Origin: Lactobacillus sp. ESL0701
GTDB lineage: Bacteria > Bacillota > Bacilli > Lactobacillales > Lactobacillaceae
Assembly: GCF_029433445.1 (NCBI RefSeq)
Contig: NZ_JAQTIC010000002.1
Location: 124,001-188,000, forward strand
DNA: 64,000 bases
Direction of reading: 5' to 3'
A program made the position numbers and the translations under genes. The first letter of the stretch is position 1. The number at the start of each line of letters is the position of its first letter. Below are positions 1 to 8,927 of the stretch, in pieces. Under the pieces are notes generated by a model that saw nothing but the letters and a program-made list of their open reading frames with translations, had not been told where the DNA came from and ran no database searches.

Positions 1-251
1 TCCGCGACAAAATCATTTTGAGGCAACAATGACTGCGACTTAATTCGTAAGAGTGTTGATGACATTACAAAATACTCACCGGCAATTTGTAAGTTTAATT
101 GTTGCATTTGCTGCAAATAAGCTAAATATTGACTTGTAATTTGGGCAATCGGAATATCATAAATGTCAATTTTTTGTGACTTAATTAAGTGCAGCAGTAA
201 ATCTAGCGGTCCTTCAAAATTAGGTAGTTCTAAAGTTAAATTATCACTCAT
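1..251 (-). CDS. scpA: Segregation and condensation protein A, N-terminal part (cut by window edge)
   Basis: Only about the first 83 codons are inside the window; the gene runs off the left edge. The reading frame starts at the ATG whose complement is 249-251 and opens [20 protein letters not shown]. The N-terminal [12 protein letters not shown] segment is typical of ScpA, the kleisin that bridges the SMC heads with ScpB in chromosome segregation. The start overlaps the end of ribT by 8 bases, so the two are probably translationally coupled. Order xerD-ribT-scpA fits the Firmicute arrangement in which scpA is followed by scpB, which would lie outside this window. Confidence 0.9.
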   Translation of the reverse strand, partial: MSDNLTLELPNFEGPLDLLLHLIKSQKIDIYDIPIAQITSQYLAYLQQMQQLNLQIAGEYFVMSSTLLRIKSQSLLPQNDFVA

Positions 252-606
252 GATTTTTATTTTCTATTAAATATTTAAGTAAATAAGTCCATTCCGGCAA
301 AGCCGTTACCTTCTTCTTGGGATTAGTGGCTGCTAATTCGCGAACTGCCGCTGATTCGTATTTGATATCGCGATAATCTGGCGCAAATGACAAATAGCGA
401 ATAACAATAAAATTGGCATCATTTTGCGTGCCAATAACCCCGACAAAATTAGCATCATTTTCGCGATATAGGTAAAGCTGAAACTCCGAACCATTTTTAT
501 TCAAATTTATTTCATCTTTCAAATTGGCAAGATTTTTAAAATCAGGTAGATAAGATAGCAGTCCCATTGCCACCTTTTCTTTGTCGCTTTTACATTCAAT
601 TAACAT
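244..606 (-). CDS. ribT: RibT-like GNAT-family protein
   Basis: This 120-residue protein begins [20 protein letters not shown], closely matching my recollection of Bacillus RibT (MLI..K...EKIAMGLLSF). RibT is a small GNAT-fold protein encoded at the end of the Bacillus riboflavin operon, next to scpA; its substrate is not firmly known. Length is close to the family norm of about 124. The SD AGGTGAT precedes the ATG, 8 bases after the xerD stop, and the 3' end overlaps scpA by 8 bases. No riboflavin biosynthesis gene is present here, so the name reflects homology and synteny rather than a shown role in riboflavin synthesis. Confidence 0.75.
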   Translation of the reverse strand: MLIECKSDKEKVAMGLLSYLPDFKNLANLKDEINLNKNGSEFQLYLYRENDANFVGVIGTQNDANFIVIRYLSFAPDYRDIKYESAAVRELAATNPKKKVTALPEWTYLLKYLIENKNHE

Positions 607-614
607 TTAATCAC

Positions 615-1514
615 CTAAGTTCGTGGATGTGTTTTGGCATAGACTTGTAAAATATGCTTTTGTGATAAATTGGTATAAATTTGGGTAGTACTGATATCAG
701 AATGACCCAAAATTTCCTGTACAACCCGTAAATCAGCGCCATTTTCAAGCAAATGAGTCGCAAAAGTATGACGTAACGTATGTGGCGTCACATCTTTAGT
801 TATCCCAGCCATCTGGCAATAACGTTTAATAATCTGCCAAACAGCTTGCCGCGTTAATGACCCGCCACGATTATTAAGAAAAATATAATCGCTGGCCTTA
901 CCAGTTTTTAAAAGTAATGGTTCACGGACCTTAGTCTGATAACTTTCAATCCACGAAATCGCAACCGTACTAATCGGAATTAGGCGCTCCTTAGAACCTT
1001 TACCTAAAACCTTTAGTAGTTTTAATTCCTCATGCAAATCATCAAATTTCAAATTAATCAATTCACTAACCCGAATTCCCGTCGCATAAAGCGTCTCAAG
1101 CAAAGCCCGATCACGTAGCCCTAGCTTTTGGTGAACATCTGGTTGTGCTAAAAGACGTTCAACTTCATCAACAGTCAGAGCTACTGGCAAACGGTGCTCC
1201 TTTTTGGGTGGGTCAATTTCCAGCATAGGATTTAATTTTTGAATGTTCTGCCGTGCTAACCACTGGTAGAACTTGCGTAAACTTGAGATCATCCGGCTAA
1301 TCGAACTGGTAGCCTTGTTTAAATCGCGCTGCTGTGCCAAAAAGGCATCAATATCTAATGCCTTAGTTGGCCAAGACGTGAAGTTTTCTTGCGTTAAAAA
1401 AGTAAGAAATTCCGTTAAGTCTTGGCGGTATGCTGTAATCGTATTCGCACTCAGCCCCCGTTCAATTTGACTATAACGTAGATAATCTTCAATCTGTTCC
1501 TGCAATTTACTCAT
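615..1514 (-). CDS. xerD: Site-specific tyrosine recombinase XerD
   Basis: This tyrosine recombinase resolves chromosome dimers at dif together with XerC. An N-terminal SAM-like core-binding domain (about residues 1-90) is followed by the catalytic domain. Catalytic residues are all visible: Arg in YATGIRVSEL, Lys in GKGSKER, His and Arg in HTLRHTFATH, His in LGHSDIST and the nucleophile Tyr in TTQIYTNLS. I chose the ATG at 1514 (299 residues, MSKLQEQIEDYL), which overlaps the cvfB stop as ATGAGTAA; an ATG at 1526 adds four residues. Neither has a strong SD, so coupling to cvfB is likely. XerD rather than XerC is inferred from the cvfB/ribT/scpA neighbours. Confidence 0.92.
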   Translation of the reverse strand: MSKLQEQIEDYLRYSQIERGLSANTITAYRQDLTEFLTFLTQENFTSWPTKALDIDAFLAQQRDLNKATSSISRMISSLRKFYQWLARQNIQKLNPMLEIDPPKKEHRLPVALTVDEVERLLAQPDVHQKLGLRDRALLETLYATGIRVSELINLKFDDLHEELKLLKVLGKGSKERLIPISTVAISWIESYQTKVREPLLLKTGKASDYIFLNNRGGSLTRQAVWQIIKRYCQMAGITKDVTPHTLRHTFATHLLENGADLRVVQEILGHSDISTTQIYTNLSQKHILQVYAKTHPRT

Positions 1515-2394
1515 TTTGGTCATCATTTGGATCGTTGACGAGGCTGATTGTTCCGCTAACCTTGTCTTCAGTAATATATCTTCCCTTTAACAGGTGACCC
1601 AAAGCACGTTTAAAAGCAGACTTGGAAATACCAAAATAATTCTTAATTTCTTGAGCATCGGACTTATCGTAAAAAGGTAAGGTTTTCGTCTTCATTCGGC
1701 GTAAACTCATCAAGACCATCTGCGCATCATCGTCAATTTCTTCAAAAGCCCGCGGTAAACTACTCAAATTAAGCCGGCCATACTGACTAATGCCAACAAC
1801 GCGTCCTTTAAATTGTTCACCTAACCGAAGTGGGCGCGCCATCTGTGAAGAATGAACAAACCCCAAGTAATATTCCTTAGTAATTACAAAGGCTCCTAAT
1901 TCCCGACTAGCATAAACCGTACCGAAGATATTTTTATTTTCCATATCATTAGGAAAATGCGCGGATAATTGTTCAAAAATATTTTCATCAGCCAATTTTG
2001 CCCAAATCCGGTCTTTTTCATCAGTTATCAAATGAACTAACAGCTGATCATCTTTGCGTGGCCAGCGATCTTTATCAAAAGGAAGGTCATCAACTGATAA
2101 AACCACATCTTTATCCGGCAGCCCAATATCAATAAAAACACCTAAGTTGTACTTAACTTCAGTGACCTTGCCCCAGCCATACTGATCTTTTTGCGCGAAT
2201 GGTAAAAACTGTGTCATTTCACGATTGTGCTGCTTATCATCATACAAAAAGCCGCGAACTTCATCACCAATTTTGGGTGTTTCCTCTTGGGTAATTTCCT
2301 TACGCTTTAATTCATAAGTAATGCCATCAATTTGCACGTAATATGCGTCTTCATTTTGATCAATTACTTTGCCTGTTTCAATCGTGCCTAACAT
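1507..2394 (-). CDS. cvfB: CvfB-like S1-domain RNA-binding protein
   Basis: The 295-residue protein matches the CvfB/YitL family: tandem S1-like OB folds followed by a C-terminal winged helix. Visible family segments are GWGKVTEVKYNLGVFIDIG near residue 77, a second S1-like repeat with GAFVITKEYYLGFVHSSQ, and the C-terminal YFGISKSAFKRALGHLLKG typical of the winged helix. Family members bind RNA and affect virulence-factor expression in staphylococci; the role in lactobacilli is unknown. The ATG at 2394 is preferred over a GTG at 2400 because AGGAG sits 8 bases upstream of it. The 3' end overlaps xerD. Confidence 0.85.
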   Translation of the reverse strand: MLGTIETGKVIDQNEDAYYVQIDGITYELKRKEITQEETPKIGDEVRGFLYDDKQHNREMTQFLPFAQKDQYGWGKVTEVKYNLGVFIDIGLPDKDVVLSVDDLPFDKDRWPRKDDQLLVHLITDEKDRIWAKLADENIFEQLSAHFPNDMENKNIFGTVYASRELGAFVITKEYYLGFVHSSQMARPLRLGEQFKGRVVGISQYGRLNLSSLPRAFEEIDDDAQMVLMSLRRMKTKTLPFYDKSDAQEIKNYFGISKSAFKRALGHLLKGRYITEDKVSGTISLVNDPNDDQNE

Positions 2395-2458
2395 AGTCAC
2401 TTCTCCTAATTTTACATAATTCTGTCTTTATTAAGTATAAAAGAAAATGATGCAAAAT

Positions 2459-2490
2459 AAAATAGCCAGCACTCAAGCTGACTATTTTAT
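2459..2490 (-). terminator. Rho-independent terminator after pyk
   Basis: A hairpin with arms 2459-2470 and 2477-2488 (AAAATAGTCAGC / GCTGGCTATTTT on the minus strand, one G-U wobble) and a 6-base loop is followed by T-rich sequence. It lies between the pyk stop and the cvfB start, so it closes the pfkA-pyk operon. Confidence 0.85.
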
Positions 2491-2506
2491 TTAATTTTAG
2501 CATTAA

Positions 2507-4276
2507 TTACAGGTTAGAAATTTCACCTTGGTAAATGGCACCGCGCCGTGCATCAACCGTAATGGTGATACCGCTGGCAATCTTTTCTGTTGCGTCAGTA
2601 ACCCCAACGACAACTGGAATGCCAAGTGACAGACCAACAACAGCGGCATGTGAAGTCAATCCAGATGCTTCAACTACTAAACCAGATGCCTTTTTAATTG
2701 CTGGCATGTAATCAGGATCCGTAGTCTTAGCAACTAAAATGTCGCCTTCCTTAACCTTGCTGTTAGCTTCTTCAGCACTATTTGCGACAACTGTCTTACC
2801 AACAACAGAGCCGTTACCAACACCTAGACCTTGAGCTAACTTGTTACCGATAATTTGTAATTTCATCAAGTTGGTTGTACCTGAATCACCAACTGGAACA
2901 CCAGCAACGATAATTACCAAGTCACCATCTTTAACGTAACCTTGTTCCTTAGCAACTTTAGCAGCAACTGCGAACATATCATCAGTTGATGTTGGCTTTT
3001 CAGTCAATAATGGTTGGACGCCCCAAGTAATGCCTAATGAGTGTTCGATCTTTTCATCAAAAGTCAAAGCCAAGATATCAGCGTTTGGCCGGTATTTCGA
3101 AATCATTCTAGCAGTATAGCCTGAGTTAGTTGCCGTAATAATTGTCTTAACACCCAATTCTTGAGCAGTCCGAACAACTGATTCACCGATTGCTTCAGTT
3201 ACGTTTGAACCCTTGTATTCTTCAAAACGTTGTAAAGCCAAAGTATTACGCTTAAGTAATTGTTCTTCGGTTCTTTCATCAATTTCTGCCATTGCCTTAA
3301 CGGCTTTAACTGGGTACAAACCATTAGCAGATTCACCAGAAAGCATGGTGGCATCAGTACCATCAAGAACAGCGTTAGCTACGTCTGAAACTTCAGCACG
3401 AGTTGGACGTGGATTTTCTTGCATTGAGTCAAGCATTTGGGTAGCAGTAATAACCGGCTTACCGAGTGCATTAGCACGTCTAATTAAATCTTTTTGAACA
3501 AATGGAACATCGATAAATGGAATTTCAACACCCATGTCACCACGAGCAACCATTAAACCGTCTGAAACTTGCAAAATTTCATCGACATTGTCGATACCTT
3601 CTTGAGATTCAATCTTAGGGTAAATTTTGACGTAGTCACAGTCAGCATCTTCACACAATTTACGAATGTCTAAAATGTCTTGAGCTTTACGAGCAAAAGA
3701 AGCAGCAATAAAGTTAATGCCATGCTTTAGACCGAATTTAATATCGTCAGCATCTTTTTCAGTAATTCCTGGAAGCCGAATTTCAACACCAGGTGCGTTA
3801 ACACCCTTCTTTGAGCCGATTACACCGGTATTTTGTGCTTCACAGACTAATTCATGATGTTCATCATCCTTATCGGTAATCAATAAGTCAACTAAACCAT
3901 CATCAATTAAAACGTGTCCACCAATATGAGTATCATCGTAAAGACCTGCATAAGTAACGTGAATCTTATTCTTATTACCTTCTTGGGAATCATCCATTGA
4001 AACACGGATAACATCGCCAGTGTTAATAGTAAACTTGCCGCCTTCTTGGTCAGTGGTTCTGATTTCAGCACCCTTAGTATCCAAACAAATACCAAGTACT
4101 AAGCCAGTTTCTTTTTCAACTTGACGAACCATCTTCATCCGTGAAAGGTGTTCTGCATGGTCACCGTGCGAGAAGTTAAACCGGAATACATTTGCACCAG
4201 CTTTAGCTAAAGCTGTGATTGTTTCAATATCATTTGAAGCTGGCCCTAACGTACTAACAATTTTAGTTTTCTTCAT
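2507..4276 (-). CDS. pyk: Pyruvate kinase with C-terminal PEP-utilising domain
   Basis: Pyruvate kinase makes pyruvate and ATP from phosphoenolpyruvate and ADP, the last step of glycolysis. The N-terminus MKKTKIVSTLGPAS, the active-site signature IYPKIESQEGIDNVDEI (catalytic Lys) and the ARGDMGVEIP segment are intact. At 589 residues it is about 110 longer than a minimal enzyme. The extra C-terminus (about 480-589, including GGLTSHAAVVGLSLGIPVV-like ASGLTSHAAV) is the PEP-utiliser mobile domain commonly fused to Bacillus and Lactobacillus pyruvate kinases. The gene lies 30 bases after pfkA with an SD GGGGAGA, and is followed by a terminator. Confidence 0.97.
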   Translation of the reverse strand: MKKTKIVSTLGPASNDIETITALAKAGANVFRFNFSHGDHAEHLSRMKMVRQVEKETGLVLGICLDTKGAEIRTTDQEGGKFTINTGDVIRVSMDDSQEGNKNKIHVTYAGLYDDTHIGGHVLIDDGLVDLLITDKDDEHHELVCEAQNTGVIGSKKGVNAPGVEIRLPGITEKDADDIKFGLKHGINFIAASFARKAQDILDIRKLCEDADCDYVKIYPKIESQEGIDNVDEILQVSDGLMVARGDMGVEIPFIDVPFVQKDLIRRANALGKPVITATQMLDSMQENPRPTRAEVSDVANAVLDGTDATMLSGESANGLYPVKAVKAMAEIDERTEEQLLKRNTLALQRFEEYKGSNVTEAIGESVVRTAQELGVKTIITATNSGYTARMISKYRPNADILALTFDEKIEHSLGITWGVQPLLTEKPTSTDDMFAVAAKVAKEQGYVKDGDLVIIVAGVPVGDSGTTNLMKLQIIGNKLAQGLGVGNGSVVGKTVVANSAEEANSKVKEGDILVAKTTDPDYMPAIKKASGLVVEASGLTSHAAVVGLSLGIPVVVGVTDATEKIASGITITVDARRGAIYQGEISNL

Positions 4277-4306
4277 TATGTAAAAATCTCCCCAAAAATC
4301 GGCTAA

Positions 4307-5266
4307 TTACTTAGTCATTTCTTCATTTATATCTAGCAGTGTTTCATCACTGTGGTGTTTTTCATCAAACAAATCAAGGATGTCATGCGTACTTAACTCG
4401 TTATTCTCCATGCCGACAGCTAAACCGCCTTGACCATCAAGAAGTAACTTAACCGCATAATTACCCATCTTTGTGGCATTAATCCGGTCAATAACGCTCG
4501 GTGAACCGCCGCGTTGCATGTGACCGATAACATTAGCACGGGCATCAAAATTGCCATACTTTAAGAGTTCATTCTTAAAGTCATTGGCGTTCATCACACC
4601 CTCAGCTAACACAACAATACCATGGTCTTTACCGTCTGCAAAACCACGCTTGAGTGTTTCAGCAATTTTCTGAACGCTATATTCACGTTCAGGGATCACA
4701 ATTGCATCAGCACCACTAGCTAGACCAACACGCATCGCAATATCGCCACAATCGCGGCCCATCACATTAACAATGAACACACGGTGGTGGCTGCTAGCAG
4801 TGTCGCGAATCTTGTCGATTGCTCGCATCGCAGTTGTACATGCAGTATCTAAGCCGATTGTATAATCAGTATACGGAATATCGTTATCAATTGTTCCCGG
4901 AAGACCAATTGAATTAATACCGAGACGAGTTAAGGCTAATGCACCATGATATGAACCGTCACCGCCGATAACGATAACAGTATCAATTCCATGCTTTTTT
5001 AGCTGCTCAACACCCTTTTGCTGCACTTCCTGTTGTGCAAATTCAGGGTAACGAGCACTATAAAGGAATGTGCCACCTAAACTTATTTTGTGGTCAACAT
5101 CTTCCGCCGTAAGCGGAATAAAATCACCCGCAACTAACCCAGCAAAACCATAACGAATACCAACGACGCCGAGTCCGTGATGAATTGCGGTCTTGGTCAC
5201 TGACCTTATAGCCGCGTTCATCCCGGGAGCATCCCCGCCACTGGTTAAAATACCAATTCGTTTCAT
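4307..5266 (-). CDS. pfkA: ATP-dependent 6-phosphofructokinase
   Basis: The enzyme phosphorylates fructose 6-phosphate to fructose 1,6-bisphosphate. Family motifs are complete: MKRIGILTSGGDAPGMN at the N-terminus, IGGDGSYHGA for ATP binding, the active-site GTIDNDIPYTDYTIG with the catalytic Asp, and MGRDCGDIA and GHMQRGGSP. Its 319 residues are the usual bacterial size. SD GATGAGGTGA precedes the ATG. pyk follows within 30 bases as in other lactic acid bacteria, and a cre-like site plus an extended -10 lie upstream, suggesting CcpA control. Confidence 0.97.
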   Translation of the reverse strand: MKRIGILTSGGDAPGMNAAIRSVTKTAIHHGLGVVGIRYGFAGLVAGDFIPLTAEDVDHKISLGGTFLYSARYPEFAQQEVQQKGVEQLKKHGIDTVIVIGGDGSYHGALALTRLGINSIGLPGTIDNDIPYTDYTIGLDTACTTAMRAIDKIRDTASSHHRVFIVNVMGRDCGDIAMRVGLASGADAIVIPEREYSVQKIAETLKRGFADGKDHGIVVLAEGVMNANDFKNELLKYGNFDARANVIGHMQRGGSPSVIDRINATKMGNYAVKLLLDGQGGLAVGMENNELSTHDILDLFDEKHHSDETLLDINEEMTK

Positions 5267-5313
5267 GAATTCACCTCATCAAGATTTATTGTGTAATTTC
5301 TCACATCCATTAG

Positions 5314-5319
5314 ATTCTA
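5314..5319 (-). promoter_or_regulatory. Extended -10 promoter element of pfkA-pyk
   Basis: On the minus strand the sequence reads TGTTAGAAT, a TGn-extended -10 with hexamer TAGAAT, about 50 bases before the pfkA ATG. No good -35 hexamer is seen at 16-18 bases, as is common for extended -10 promoters. Assignment is by inspection only. Confidence 0.5.
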
Positions 5320-5384
5320 ACATTTTTTTGGTAAAAAATCTCACAAAAAACGATTATTTTTCCCGCTTTAGCAGCCTTTTTAAA

Positions 5385-5398
5385 TGGTAGCGCTACCA
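5385..5398. promoter_or_regulatory. Candidate catabolite-responsive element (CcpA site)
   Basis: TGGTAGCGCTACCA is a perfect 14-base palindrome that fits the cre core (TG...RCGY...CA) with one off-consensus position. It lies about 85 bases upstream of the presumed pfkA transcription start, beyond the dnaE stop. Upstream placement is compatible with CcpA activation of glycolysis, as known for pfk-pyk operons in other lactic acid bacteria. That use here is inferred. Confidence 0.6.
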
Positions 5399-5433
5399 AA
5401 GCGTAATTGTTAAGGTTTGCGCAAAAAAATAAT

Positions 5434-8400
5434 TTAGCCTTTAAAATTAATTGCCTTTAAATTGGTTAAAATATATTGTTTTTTACTTGAATCATAACGG
5501 TCATTTTGAATTCTAATCCCAAGCAAATAAACATTGCCTTCCTTGAGATTATCTTGCACTTTTTCATAAATATTAGGAAAAATCACAATTTCCTGCCGGC
5601 TGGTCGAATCAGCAAAACTGGCAAAAGCCATCGTGCTGCCTTTTTTTGTTCTAATTAACTTGAGGGTCATCAATTTACCCACAGCAATCCCCGTATCATT
5701 AATCGCAAAATCACTCAAAGATCGCGCGTTGAACTGTTCGGCATATTTTTGCGCAGCAACCAAAGGCGAGGTCATTGTTGAAAAGCCGAGTACCTCATTT
5801 TCCATTTCTGCTAGTTCTCCTTTAGTAGCTTCAGGAATTTCCTTAATTGGCACCCCGCCTAAACTTTCAGAAAGCGCTAAATTCTGCCCCGTTAATTGAA
5901 CATTTTCAATAATTTCCTGACTGTTTGCCAATAGTTCCTTACGATTATGATACAAATGATCAAAACACCCAGCTTGAATTAACGCCTGAATAACCTTTAC
6001 CTTAATAAATTTAACATCAATTCGCCGCAAAAAGTCATCAAGCGACGTAAATGGTTTCTCTTTCCTAAGCTGAATAATTTCTGTTAGTAAGTCTAACCGC
6101 ACACCCTTAACCGCCTTTAAACTAACCAGAATTTTGCCCTTAATTACCTGGTAATCTAAGCCGCTATGATTAATATCGGGCGGTAAAATCTTAGTACCGG
6201 CTTCTTGGGCGCGCATCACGTAGTCACTTAGTTTAAGGCGGCTGCCGCTATTTGAATTAAGCATCGCTGCATAAAACTCAGCTGGATAATGAACTTTCAA
6301 ATACGCTAGCCAGAAGGCAATCTTCGTATAAGCCACCGCGTGTGACCGGTTAAAGCCGTAATTGGCAAACTGTTCAATATAATTGTAAACACGCTCAGCG
6401 ACTTCTTTAGCATGACCTTTTTTAACCGCGCCAGCAATAAACTTTGTCCGCTCCTGCTCAATAACATCCTGTTTCTTTTTAGACATTGCCCGCCGCAAAA
6501 TATCGGCTTCACCTAAAGAAAAGCCTGCTAAAACTTGCGCCGTCTGCATAACTTGCTCTTGGTAGACCAAGATGCCATAAGTCGGCGCCAAAATTGTCTT
6601 AAGTGCTGGATCAGGGTAAGTAACCTTTTGCTTACCCTTTTTGCGGGCAATAAAGGTTTGAATATTTTGCATTGGACCCGGACGATAGAGCGCATTAACA
6701 GCTACTAAATCTTCAAAATTATCTGGATGTAATTCTCGCAATACCTGCCTAATCCCACCTGATTCAAATTGAAAAACCAGGTCAGTTTCTCCCTGTTGGA
6801 AGGCTTTCATTGTCTGAAAATCATCTAACGGAATTTGGTTAGGATCAATTTTTTTACCCTGGCGTGCAATTAACTCGAGAGTATCACCCAAAATGGTTAA
6901 ATTACGCAAGCCTAAAAAGTCAATTTTTAATAGTCCCAGCGATTCAACATACTTCTTGGTTTGCTGAGTAACAGGAATTCCTAATTGTCCTGTTTGCAAA
7001 CCAGAAATCCCGGCAATGGATTTATCACTAATTACTAGCCCAGCAGCATGAATTGAATAATGCCGCGGCAAGCCTTCTAAGCCGCTAGCTGTTTGAAACA
7101 ATAATTTGTTTTTGACGCTGGCTCCAACTAACAACCGCATCTTCGTTGATTGCTGGTAGGCCTCCTGCAATGTAATCTTGCCCTTAGCAAAAGGCACACC
7201 GCTCGACCACTTATTTAATTCAGCTTCACTTAAGCCAAACACACGCCCTGTATCACGCAATACCTGCTTGGCAGCTAACGTCCCAAAGGTCAAAATCTGC
7301 GCTGCATGATCCATGCCATACTTTTGAAACATGTACTTAATCACATCATCACGGCGATTATCTGGAATGTCCAAATCAATATCCGGCATTTCATGCCTTG
7401 CCGGATTTAAAAAGCGTTCAAATAATAAATGATACTGAATAGGGTCAACTTCTGTAATCCGCAAAGAATAAGACACTAGTGACCCACAAGCTGACCCTCG
7501 CCCTGGACCAGTGGTAATCCCTGAGCGATGACAATAATTAATTACATCCCAGACAATTAAGAAATAGTCATTGAAGCCCATCTGGTCAATGACTCCCAAT
7601 TCGTAATTAAGCTGCTTTTGATAATCGACTGGAACTTGGCGATTCAAAAATCGTTCCTGTAACCCTTTTTGAGCTAAATAATTTAAATATTCCTTCGACG
7701 TTGGGAATTTCTGCTGCTTATATTGCGGCAAAACTGGCGTGCGAAAAACCACCTTGGCATTGCAATCTTGGGCAATTTGCCAAGTATTAGCCAATGCCTC
7801 ATCAAGATCCATTTCATGATAGCGACTGCTTAACTCTTGCGCTGAGGCTAAAAAATGCGACCCCTTTTGCTTAGCCAATGCTTCTGTATCTTGCAAAACA
7901 GTTCCTGATTTAATCGCCTGCAACGTCTTACGTAAGAACTGGTCATTAGGCTTTAGATAACGTGTATCTTCTACACTAACTAGAGGCAGCGAGAATTGTC
8001 TTGCCAAAGTTTGCACGTAAGCCAGATAATTCTCTTGATGCCGCGCGGCATATACACCCAAATATAGCGAGCTGGATTGCGGTACTAATTTGAGCAGCTG
8101 CCGAATAAAGTCATTTCCTAATTGCTCCTGCTGCTCTTGCAGGTGGACTAATTCACTATTATCATTAGCAGGTACAATTAAGATTAACTCACCTAAGTAC
8201 TTGGTTAATTCAGTTAATGTTAAGATTTTTTGGTTAGTCCCGTTTTCAGTTAACAAGTTAATTGCACTCGATAACCGTAAAATATTACGATAACCAGCAT
8301 CTGACTTTGCCAGCGCAATAAGATCATATTGGTGGGCACTGTCAATTAAGCCATTGAGCCGCAACTGCATTCCCAATAGCGGTTTAATCCCAATTTTTTG

Positions 8401-8562
8401 AGCTAATTCATAAAAATTAACCAATCCGTAAGTAAAATTAATGTCGGTTAGTGCAACAGCCTCATAGCCCTGATCTTTTGCCGTTTGCAGCAAATCATTA
8501 ATTTTAGTGGGACTTTCCAGCAGCGTAAACGTGCTAATATTTTGTAATGCGGCGATTTTCAT
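5434..8562 (-). CDS. dnaE: DNA polymerase III alpha subunit, DnaE type
   Basis: This 1042-residue C-family replicative polymerase lacks the PolC exonuclease insertion, so it is the DnaE form, used in Firmicutes for primer extension and lagging-strand start-up. An N-terminal PHP domain (FTLLESPTKINDLL onward) is followed by the palm, with PDIDLDIPDNRRD carrying the catalytic aspartates and GPGRGSACGSLVSY. Thumb, fingers (YQEQVMQTAQ, FNRSHAVAYT) and an OB domain near 950-1030 follow. I start at the ATG at 8562 (MKIAALQN), preceded by AGAAAGGTGG; the open frame extends 22 codons further but without an SD. Promoter elements lie just upstream, and pfkA follows downstream. Confidence 0.96.
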   Translation of the reverse strand: MKIAALQNISTFTLLESPTKINDLLQTAKDQGYEAVALTDINFTYGLVNFYELAQKIGIKPLLGMQLRLNGLIDSAHQYDLIALAKSDAGYRNILRLSSAINLLTENGTNQKILTLTELTKYLGELILIVPANDNSELVHLQEQQEQLGNDFIRQLLKLVPQSSSLYLGVYAARHQENYLAYVQTLARQFSLPLVSVEDTRYLKPNDQFLRKTLQAIKSGTVLQDTEALAKQKGSHFLASAQELSSRYHEMDLDEALANTWQIAQDCNAKVVFRTPVLPQYKQQKFPTSKEYLNYLAQKGLQERFLNRQVPVDYQKQLNYELGVIDQMGFNDYFLIVWDVINYCHRSGITTGPGRGSACGSLVSYSLRITEVDPIQYHLLFERFLNPARHEMPDIDLDIPDNRRDDVIKYMFQKYGMDHAAQILTFGTLAAKQVLRDTGRVFGLSEAELNKWSSGVPFAKGKITLQEAYQQSTKMRLLVGASVKNKLLFQTASGLEGLPRHYSIHAAGLVISDKSIAGISGLQTGQLGIPVTQQTKKYVESLGLLKIDFLGLRNLTILGDTLELIARQGKKIDPNQIPLDDFQTMKAFQQGETDLVFQFESGGIRQVLRELHPDNFEDLVAVNALYRPGPMQNIQTFIARKKGKQKVTYPDPALKTILAPTYGILVYQEQVMQTAQVLAGFSLGEADILRRAMSKKKQDVIEQERTKFIAGAVKKGHAKEVAERVYNYIEQFANYGFNRSHAVAYTKIAFWLAYLKVHYPAEFYAAMLNSNSGSRLKLSDYVMRAQEAGTKILPPDINHSGLDYQVIKGKILVSLKAVKGVRLDLLTEIIQLRKEKPFTSLDDFLRRIDVKFIKVKVIQALIQAGCFDHLYHNRKELLANSQEIIENVQLTGQNLALSESLGGVPIKEIPEATKGELAEMENEVLGFSTMTSPLVAAQKYAEQFNARSLSDFAINDTGIAVGKLMTLKLIRTKKGSTMAFASFADSTSRQEIVIFPNIYEKVQDNLKEGNVYLLGIRIQNDRYDSSKKQYILTNLKAINFKG

Positions 8563-8590
8563 CTTTGAGAGCCACCTTTCTTCTAAAATT

Positions 8591-8599
8591 AGTATACCA
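8591..8599 (-). promoter_or_regulatory. Extended -10 promoter element of dnaE
   Basis: The minus strand reads TGGTATACT (TGn plus TATACT), about 30 bases upstream of the dnaE ATG and before its SD. It lies back to back with the plus-strand promoter of the DUF2929-like gene. No clear -35 is visible. Confidence 0.5.
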
Positions 8600-8616
8600 A
8601 AAACTAACTTTTTAGT

Positions 8617-8645
8617 TTGAAAAAGCACATGAACTTTGCTAAAAT
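8617..8645 (+). promoter_or_regulatory. Sigma-A type promoter of the DUF2929-like gene
   Basis: TTGAAA at 8617-8622 and TAAAAT at 8640-8645 are separated by 17 bases. Transcription would start near 8652, about 22 bases before the chosen ATG at 8674. This argues against the longer upstream reading frame. Confidence 0.7.
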
Positions 8646-8673
8646 TCTACTATGTATGAAAGAGGGTACTACT

Positions 8674-8880
8674 ATGGGTCGTTATATCGTGACTATCTGT
8701 TGGAGCGTTATCTATATGTTAATCGTGGGCTTTATCGCTGCACCATTAACACAAAGCGTCTTTAATTTACAAGATGCCATCATTGTTGGCGTAATCTTCG
8801 GTATTTTATTTGCGGCAATCATACCAACAATTACCGCTCATTCAAGTAAAGATAAAAGTAATTTTACCAAGCTTAAATAA
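8674..8880 (+). CDS. Small two-helix membrane protein, DUF2929/YjzD-like
   Basis: This 68-residue protein begins MGRYIVTICWSVIYMLIVGF and has two hydrophobic segments (about 3-26 and 32-53) with a short lysine-rich tail, so it is probably a membrane protein. It resembles the small Firmicute DUF2929 family, whose function is unknown, and I believe family members commonly sit beside dnaE. The ATG at 8674 follows AGAGGG and lies just downstream of a good promoter; an open frame from 8617 would start inside that promoter. It is divergent from dnaE and followed by a terminator. Confidence 0.7.
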   Translation: MGRYIVTICWSVIYMLIVGFIAAPLTQSVFNLQDAIIVGVIFGILFAAIIPTITAHSSKDKSNFTKLK

Positions 8881-8890
8881 TTTTGAATTT

Positions 8891-8923
8891 AAAAACCGCT
8901 AGCTGTTTTGGCTGGCGGTTTTT
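8891..8923. terminator. Bidirectional terminator between the DUF2929-like gene and the 5'-nucleotidase gene
   Basis: AAAAACCGCTAGC pairs with GCTGGCGGTTTTT (one wobble) around a short loop, with an A tract on one side and a T tract on the other. It can terminate both converging genes, whose stops are 8880 (plus) and 8928 (minus). Confidence 0.85.
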
Positions 8924-8927
8924 ATAT

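Noticed and set aside
8563-8628. N-terminal extension of dnaE by 22 codons
   Set aside because: The extension lacks an SD and crosses the extended -10 (TGGTATACT); the ATG at 8562 has AGAAAGGTGG and gives the normal N-terminus.
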